Assembly (NCBI GenBank): GCA_948438565.1 | Contig: CAOJLW010000063.1 | Span: 1-10,516 of the forward strand | Direction of reading: 5' to 3' | Length of the DNA: 10,516 nt | DNA from: an uncultured Lachnospiraceae bacterium | GTDB taxonomy: Bacteria > Bacillota > Clostridia > Lachnospirales > Lachnospiraceae | Shown here: piece after piece, positions 6,360-10,516 of the stretch | How positions within the stretch are numbered: the stretch's first letter is position 1 | Layout of the letters: each line of letters opens with the position of its first letter | Made by a program: the position numbers and the translations under genes | Notes under the pieces: model-generated | The model's database searches: none | Seen by the model: only the letters and a program-made list of their open reading frames with translations | What the model was told of the DNA's origin: nothing

Positions 6360-6929
6360 ATGGAAAAAAAGACCAAAAAAATAGTAATTGCAGCTCTCAT
6401 GACCGCCTTTACCTGTGTCGCAACCATGATCCTGAAATGGCCGACTCCAACCTTTGGATATATTCATATCGGTGATGGAATGGTCCTTTTATGCGGGATC
6501 ATATTGGGACCCACTATCGGCGCAGGCGCGGCAGGCATCGGCTCTATGTTATCGGATATCTTCTCTGGTTATGTCGCCTGGGCGCCGGCCACACTGATCA
6601 TTAAAGCTCTTACTGCATGGATTGCCGGACTGTTGTTCCACAAGCTCAAAAGCCGCTTTTCATCTGACAGGATCCGCAAAATATGCGTTATTACCAGTGG
6701 ATTTGTCGGTGAAGCCGTCATGGTCATCGGTTATTTCCTCTATGAAACAGGAATGGCAGCTTTTGCTTCCGGCGGTTTTAGCAAAGCCGCCCTTGCCGCA
6801 GGCGCCCTATCCTCGACTGCCGGAATCCCGTTTAATGTGGTTCAAGGCATAACTGGCATAGTTATGTGTCTGTTTTTGCTGCCTATCCTGCTTCAGATCC
6901 CCGCTATACGGGCATGGGTTTTTGATTAA
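6360..6929 (+). CDS. ECF transporter substrate-binding membrane subunit (S component)
   Basis: A 189-residue, very hydrophobic protein with about six predicted membrane helices (near 8-26, 36-56, 58-72, 76-94, 108-128 and 155-180). The pattern of a short Lys-rich N-terminus, then YIHIGDGMVLLCGIILGP, and then SDIFSGYVAWAPATLIIKAL is typical of S components of energy-coupling factor importers. These bind a vitamin or precursor and use a shared EcfA-EcfA'-EcfT module, which is not in this window. The substrate is unknown; hydroxymethylpyrimidine, pyridoxine-type and riboflavin-type families look similar at this level. AGGAGG (6343-6348) lies 11 nt before the ATG at 6360. An ATG at 6353 is closer to it but opens a different frame that lacks the family signature. 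It is divergent from the MCP and convergent with galM, so probably monocistronic. Confidence 0.88.
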   Translation: MEKKTKKIVIAALMTAFTCVATMILKWPTPTFGYIHIGDGMVLLCGIILGPTIGAGAAGIGSMLSDIFSGYVAWAPATLIIKALTAWIAGLLFHKLKSRFSSDRIRKICVITSGFVGEAVMVIGYFLYETGMAAFASGGFSKAALAAGALSSTAGIPFNVVQGITGIVMCLFLLPILLQIPAIRAWVFD

Positions 6930-7975
6930 TTCAATCCAAGCTTATAGACCGTTGTCGTCCGATAAACGTCTCCCACTTTTAACAAGGGAGACGTAAATGC
7001 TGGAATATTGATAGCATTTGGGAAATACTGGGATTCGAGACAGAAGGCATAACGTTTTCCATAAGCCGCTCCTCCCTTTCCCTTATGCTCGTCGATATAA
7101 TTGCCTACATATAATTGTATGCCCGGGCAATCCGTATATGCATACAGATGGATTCCGGTTTCTTCACAGACGGCCTCCGCAGCAAGTCCAAGTTCTCCGC
7201 CGTTGTCCAAAACAAAATTATGATCATACCCTCCGGTATAACGAAGCTGATCGCAATCGGCTTCCATATCCTGGTCAAACGCCTTAAATTCCCGAAAATC
7301 AAACGGCGTCCCCTCAACCGGCACAATCTCCCCCGTCGGTATGGAGCCTGTCGGGGCCATAGCGGTAAACGCATCGGCATAGATCTTTAACTTCTGTTCT
7401 CCGATATAGCCGCCGTCATGCCCGGCAAGGTTAAAATAACTGTGATTCGTAAAATTAGCGATCGTATCTTTATCCGTTACCGCTTCATACGCAATTTGAA
7501 CCGCGTCCTCGTCCGTAAGCGTAAAGGCGACTTTTACCGTCATGTTGCCAGGAAAACCCTGTTCCAAATCCGCACTGAAAAATTTAAGAACCACGCAGTT
7601 GCCTTCTTCGTCCACACGATCCACATCCCAAATCCTGTGGCTGACGCCATTGCTGCCGCTATGTAAATTATTATCGCCATTATTGGCTTCCAGATTATAT
7701 TCTACGCCGTCAATCGTGCATCTTGCATTGGCAATACGGTTTGCGCACCTCCCTACGGTCGCCCCAAAATAAATCGTATGGTGCGTCAGGTAGGAAACCG
7801 GTTCGTCATAACCCAAGACCACGTCGCGTAGAACCCCATGCCGATCCCGGAAGATAAAAGACACAATCGTCGCCCCCAACGTAGAGATTTTTAACTGTGT
7901 GCCGTTTGCATTTGTGAGCGTAAACAATTCCACATCATTTCCACGCCCGTCTGTTCCAAAATTTTCCCTTAACAT
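6926..7975 (-). CDS. galM: Aldose 1-epimerase (mutarotase)
   Basis: Interconverts alpha and beta anomers of sugars such as galactose and glucose, feeding the Leloir pathway; cytoplasmic, no signal peptide. The 349-residue length is usual for the family. Visible motifs are GRCANRIANA (about 76-85), NNLHSG with H105, TNHSYFNLAGH with catalytic-acid H178, GYDHNF with D251, and CLESQYFPNAIN with catalytic-base E314. The frame begins with TTG (7978) directly followed by ATG (7975); AGGAG (7986-7990) is 7 nt from the TTG and 10 nt from the ATG, so either could be used and I take the ATG. It starts about 53 nt after the HAD gene and is probably the last gene of the purine-gene transcript. Its stop overlaps the stop of the convergent ECF gene, leaving no space for a separate terminator. 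Confidence 0.95.
   Translation of the reverse strand: MLRENFGTDGRGNDVELFTLTNANGTQLKISTLGATIVSFIFRDRHGVLRDVVLGYDEPVSYLTHHTIYFGATVGRCANRIANARCTIDGVEYNLEANNGDNNLHSGSNGVSHRIWDVDRVDEEGNCVVLKFFSADLEQGFPGNMTVKVAFTLTDEDAVQIAYEAVTDKDTIANFTNHSYFNLAGHDGGYIGEQKLKIYADAFTAMAPTGSIPTGEIVPVEGTPFDFREFKAFDQDMEADCDQLRYTGGYDHNFVLDNGGELGLAAEAVCEETGIHLYAYTDCPGIQLYVGNYIDEHKGKGGAAYGKRYAFCLESQYFPNAINIPAFTSPLLKVGDVYRTTTVYKLGLN
6966..6994. repeat. Perfect 9-bp inverted repeat in the 3' end of galM
   Basis: ACGTCTCCC (6966-6974) and GGGAGACGT (6986-6994) form a perfect stem around an 11-nt loop. It lies 37 nt beyond the ECF stop codon on the plus strand and inside the last roughly 20 codons of galM on the minus strand. 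There is no U tract on the plus side, so it is not a standard terminator for the ECF gene. It could form an mRNA 3' end structure, or be chance within coding sequence. Confidence 0.5.
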
Positions 7976-8028
7976 CAATACCTGTCTCCTTTCTATGTTT
8001 GTGCCGGCAGTATAACCAAAACCGGATC

Positions 8029-8685
8029 TTAAAGCAATGGCAACCCCTGCTCCAACACCTCTTCTACAACCTCCAAAAGCTCTGGAAGGCTATGGATCAA
8101 GGGCGTCCTGCAACGAATTTTGCCAAAACCGTACGCGGCATGGATAAATTCCACGCCCGCCTGCATACTCGCATCATAATCCCCTTGAATATCACCCACA
8201 TACACTGCCTGTTTTAATTGATTGCGGCTGACAACCAGAGCGATATTTTCGGCCTTGCCCTGTTTGTTATTGCCAAAGCATTCCATATCCTGAAAATATT
8301 TTTCAAATCCATAATAATCCAAAAACGCCTCAATATATCCGCTTTGGCAATTGCTGACGATATAAAGCGGATACCGTTTGGAAAGGGCGCGCAGCGTCTC
8401 TTCTAGTCCCGGATACAAATCCCCTCCGTATTGCCTTAAATAAGCGTTTTCGCGTTCACAACAGAGTTTTACCAGCGCATTGGCTTCCTGCGCGCTAAGC
8501 ATTGGAAACATCATACCGGCAATTTCCGTCATCGTATGACCCATTACAGCCTGAACGTCTTTTGTCGTAATCCGGCGCAGGCCGCCCGCCTCCTCTTGCA
8601 CCGCCATATCCCAGGATTTGGCTACGTTTTCCGAAGAGTCCCAAAGCGTCCCGTCCATATCAAAAATAATCCCTTGTTTTGCCAT
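8029..8685 (-). CDS. HAD-superfamily phosphatase, phosphoglycolate-phosphatase-like
   Basis: A 218-residue haloacid-dehalogenase-type hydrolase with a helical cap between motifs I and II. Motif I is FDMDGT (nucleophile D9, acid/base D11), motif II is IVSNCQSG (S111), the motif III lysine is K144, and motif IV is YVGDIQGDYDAS (D165, D169). Such enzymes dephosphorylate small phosphorylated metabolites; the substrate is not evident, and the closest general type is phosphoglycolate phosphatase or a related sugar phosphatase. I use the ATG at 8685, where motif I sits at the usual distance from the start. A GTG at 8697 overlaps the purD stop as GTGA and would add 4 residues; AGAGG at 8699-8703 is too near the GTG and 13 nt from the ATG. 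The tight junction suggests translational coupling with purD. Confidence 0.88.
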   Translation of the reverse strand: MAKQGIIFDMDGTLWDSSENVAKSWDMAVQEEAGGLRRITTKDVQAVMGHTMTEIAGMMFPMLSAQEANALVKLCCERENAYLRQYGGDLYPGLEETLRALSKRYPLYIVSNCQSGYIEAFLDYYGFEKYFQDMECFGNNKQGKAENIALVVSRNQLKQAVYVGDIQGDYDASMQAGVEFIHAAYGFGKIRCRTPLIHSLPELLEVVEEVLEQGLPLL

Positions 8686-8693
8686 AGCTCTTA

Positions 8694-9968
8694 TCACGCC
8701 TCTTCAATCGCTTTCCCAATATCGGTGCGCATATATTTATTTTCAAAAAAAATCCATTCGCAGGCCGCATACGCATTGGCGCGCGCTTCTTTTAAATCCG
8801 CGCCTTTTGCCGTAATCCCAAGCACGCGCCCGCCGTTTGTCACAATGGTCCCGTCCTCGTTTTTCCTGGTTCCGGCATGGAAGCAATAATAGCCTTCTTT
8901 TCCTGCAAAATGCTCCTCGCCTGTAATCGCAAACCCTTTTTCATAAGACACCGGATAACCATCGGACGCCAGCACGACGCAGACAGCCGCATTATCCTCA
9001 AATTCCAGCGTCAATTGATCCAACGTGCCGTCCACACAGGCTTCCATCACATCCAGAATATCGTTTTTCATCCTTGGCAGCACCACCTGCGCTTCCGGAT
9101 CGCCAAATCTGGCGTTAAATTCCAACACCTTGGGACCGTCCTCCGTCAACATCAGGCCAAAGAAAATCACGCCTTTATATTCCCGCCCTTCCGCCGCCAT
9201 AGCGTCCACCGTCTTTTGATAAATATGCTCCTGGCAAAATGCGTCCACTTCCTTCGTATAGAACGGACTGGGCGAAAACGTCCCCATTCCTCCGGTATTT
9301 AAACCCAAGTCTCCGTCTTTTGCCCGTTTGTGATCCTGGGCTGAGGACATAATCCGAATCGTTTTTCCGTCTACAAAGGATAAAACGGACACCTCCCGCC
9401 CCGTCATAAATTCTTCGATTACCATATGGTTCCCGGCGGATCCAAATTTTTTATCCTGCATAATTTCTTTGACGCCCGCCTTTGCCTCTTCCAGGGTATT
9501 GCAGATTAGCACGCCTTTCCCCAGAGCCAGTCCGTCTGCCTTCAAGACAATTGGCATCCTGGCCGTTTCCAGGTACAACAACGCTTCCTGCGGATCGTCA
9601 AATGTCTCATAGGCGGCTGTCGGAATCCCATATTTTTTCATTAAATCCTTGGAAAAGGCCTTCGATCCTTCCAGAATAGCCGCATTTTTCCTCGGTCCAA
9701 ATACGTTTAACCCGGCCTCTTCAAATACGTCCACAATCCCGGCGGCCAAAGGATCGTCCATACCGATAATGGTCAAATCAACCGCATGGCTTTTGGCAAA
9801 TTCCGCCAGCTTCTCAAATTCCATTGCGCCAATCGGCACGCACTCCGCAATTTTTTCAATACCGGCATTCCCCGGCGCACAGTAAATTTTATCGGCGCGG
9901 CTGCTTTTTGCCACACATTCCGCAATCGCGTGTTCCCGGCCGCCGCCTCCCACAATCAATACCTTCAT
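8694..9968 (-). CDS. purD: Phosphoribosylamine--glycine ligase (GAR synthetase)
   Basis: Joins glycine to phosphoribosylamine with ATP, the second step of de novo purine synthesis. The product is 424 residues, the normal family length. The N-terminal domain begins MKVLIVGGGGREHA and contains CAPGNAGI (30-37). The ATP-grasp core shows LKADGLALGKGV (142-153), GREVSVLSFVDG (190-201), QDHKRAKDGD (211-220), NTGGMGTFSP (224-233) and FNARFGDPEAQ (284-294). The frame is open up to 10046, but the start at 9968 is clear: AAAGGAG lies 6 nt before this ATG and the family N-terminus begins exactly there. It follows purN by 22 nt, so the two consecutive pathway enzymes are co-transcribed. Confidence 0.97.
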   Translation of the reverse strand: MKVLIVGGGGREHAIAECVAKSSRADKIYCAPGNAGIEKIAECVPIGAMEFEKLAEFAKSHAVDLTIIGMDDPLAAGIVDVFEEAGLNVFGPRKNAAILEGSKAFSKDLMKKYGIPTAAYETFDDPQEALLYLETARMPIVLKADGLALGKGVLICNTLEEAKAGVKEIMQDKKFGSAGNHMVIEEFMTGREVSVLSFVDGKTIRIMSSAQDHKRAKDGDLGLNTGGMGTFSPSPFYTKEVDAFCQEHIYQKTVDAMAAEGREYKGVIFFGLMLTEDGPKVLEFNARFGDPEAQVVLPRMKNDILDVMEACVDGTLDQLTLEFEDNAAVCVVLASDGYPVSYEKGFAITGEEHFAGKEGYYCFHAGTRKNEDGTIVTNGGRVLGITAKGADLKEARANAYAACEWIFFENKYMRTDIGKAIEEA

Positions 9969-9990
9969 ATTCTGCTCCTTTCGCCAGCCT

Positions 9991-10516
9991 TTAGGCTTTT
10001 GTAATCCATGTTTTATGATCCTTGACCTGTACGCGTCCGTTTGCAATCAGATCGATTGCATATGGCAATATCCGCCACTCCGCTTCCTCCATAACCCTGC
10101 GCTGTAACTGCTCTGGCGTATCCCCTTCCAAAACCTCCACTGCTTTCTGCAACAGAATCGGCCCGGTATCCATGCCTTCATCCACAAAATGCACCGTCGC
10201 GCCGGTTACCTTCACGCCGCGGCTTAACACGGCTTCGTGTACCTTGAGTCCATAATATCCAACGCCGCAAAAAGACGGGATCAGTGACGGATGAATATTG
10301 ATCATGCGATTTGGGTATGCCGCGATCATTTCCGGCGGGATCATAACTAAAAAACCCGCCAGCACGATCAAATCCACCTGAAAGGCGTTTACTTTTTCCA
10401 GAAAATCCTGGTTAAACGCATCTCTGCTCTCATAATCCTTTGGAGAAATACAAAGCGTTTCTATCCCTTTTTTTGCCGCCCGTTCCAGCGCATACGCATT
10501 TTTGTTATTGCTGACG
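9991..10516 (-). CDS. purN: Phosphoribosylglycinamide formyltransferase (N-terminus beyond window)
   Basis: Transfers a formyl group from 10-formyltetrahydrofolate to GAR, the step after PurD. The frame is open to the right edge and gives 174 C-terminal residues, beginning VSNNKNAYALERA, which aligns with the family's SNxxxAxAL segment; about 30 N-terminal residues, including the phosphate-binding loop, are missing. Catalytic residues are visible: N73 and H75 in MINIHPSLIPSF, H109 in VHF, and D116 in GMDTGP. Between the catalytic blocks it has a CGVGYYG-type stretch about 5 residues longer than in E. coli PurN, which I recall from clostridial enzymes. It ends 22 nt before purD; upstream control lies outside the window. 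Confidence 0.96.
   Translation of the reverse strand, partial: VSNNKNAYALERAAKKGIETLCISPKDYESRDAFNQDFLEKVNAFQVDLIVLAGFLVMIPPEMIAAYPNRMINIHPSLIPSFCGVGYYGLKVHEAVLSRGVKVTGATVHFVDEGMDTGPILLQKAVEVLEGDTPEQLQRRVMEEAEWRILPYAIDLIANGRVQVKDHKTWITKA

Noticed and set aside
6353..6430. Alternative ATG at 6353 closer to the AGGAGG of the ECF gene
   Set aside because: It opens a different frame that does not encode the ECF S component signature; the 6360 start keeps the family N-terminus.
6900..6923. Possible terminator for the ECF gene (CCCG stem, then T5)
   Set aside because: The stem is only 4 bp, the T run begins 6 nt after it, and it lies inside the coding sequence before the stop codon.
8877..9302. 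141-residue open frame on the plus strand opposite purD
   Set aside because: It lies entirely within the conserved ATP-grasp coding region of purD and has no family features or start signals.
9986..9997. AGCCT-TT-AGGCT inverted repeat at the end of purN
   Set aside because: The 5-bp stem with a 2-nt loop is sterically poor and lacks a U tract; purN and purD are clearly joined in one operon.

Overview
The window looks like a chromosomal segment from a Gram-positive Clostridia-type bacterium, most likely Lachnospiraceae-like. The signs are moderate GC with A/T-rich intergenic gaps, strong GGAGG-type ribosome binding sites, frequent TTG/GTG start options, sigma-A-like promoters, U-tract terminators, and protein sequence style (PurN/PurD variants, REC-HD-GYP regulators beside an MCP). 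The family assignment is inference; no rRNA or species marker is present. I see no tRNA, rRNA, CRISPR array, insertion sequence or phage gene. No gene-free stretch exceeds 300 bases; the longest are about 195 bases (4219-4412 and 6165-6359) and both hold regulatory signals.

Left part (1-6164, all minus strand) is a signalling cluster. In transcription order it holds a transmembrane methyl-accepting chemotaxis protein (MCP), a REC-HD-GYP response regulator with an intact c-di-GMP phosphodiesterase site, a soluble PAS-histidine kinase, a second REC-HD-GYP regulator whose active site has lost key residues, and the N-terminal part of a CheR methyltransferase that runs off the left edge. The MCP has its own promoter (6209-6237) and terminator (4335-4366). 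The intact HD-GYP gene has its own promoter (4272-4300). A U-tract hairpin (3079-3117) lies between that gene and the kinase and overlaps the kinase's apparent start, so kinase-regulator-CheR expression may be attenuated or separately controlled. A plausible reading is that the kinase phosphorylates one or both regulators to tune c-di-GMP, next to receptor methylation by CheR.

Middle (6165-6929): a divergent intergenic region with a 12-bp palindrome and a leader/operator inverted repeat, then a plus-strand gene for the substrate-binding membrane subunit (S component) of an ECF vitamin transporter. It converges on galM so tightly that the two stop codons overlap in one TTAA.

Right part (6926-10516, all minus strand) is a housekeeping run: purN (5' end beyond the window), purD, a HAD-family phosphatase and galM, closely spaced and probably co-transcribed. 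PurD and PurN catalyse consecutive steps of de novo purine synthesis. The HAD enzyme and the aldose 1-epimerase appear to be carried at the end of that operon.

The points most worth a second look are the degenerate HD-GYP paralogue beside an intact one, the terminator-like hairpin sitting on the kinase start, and a shared TCCATGGA palindrome upstream of the two signalling promoters.
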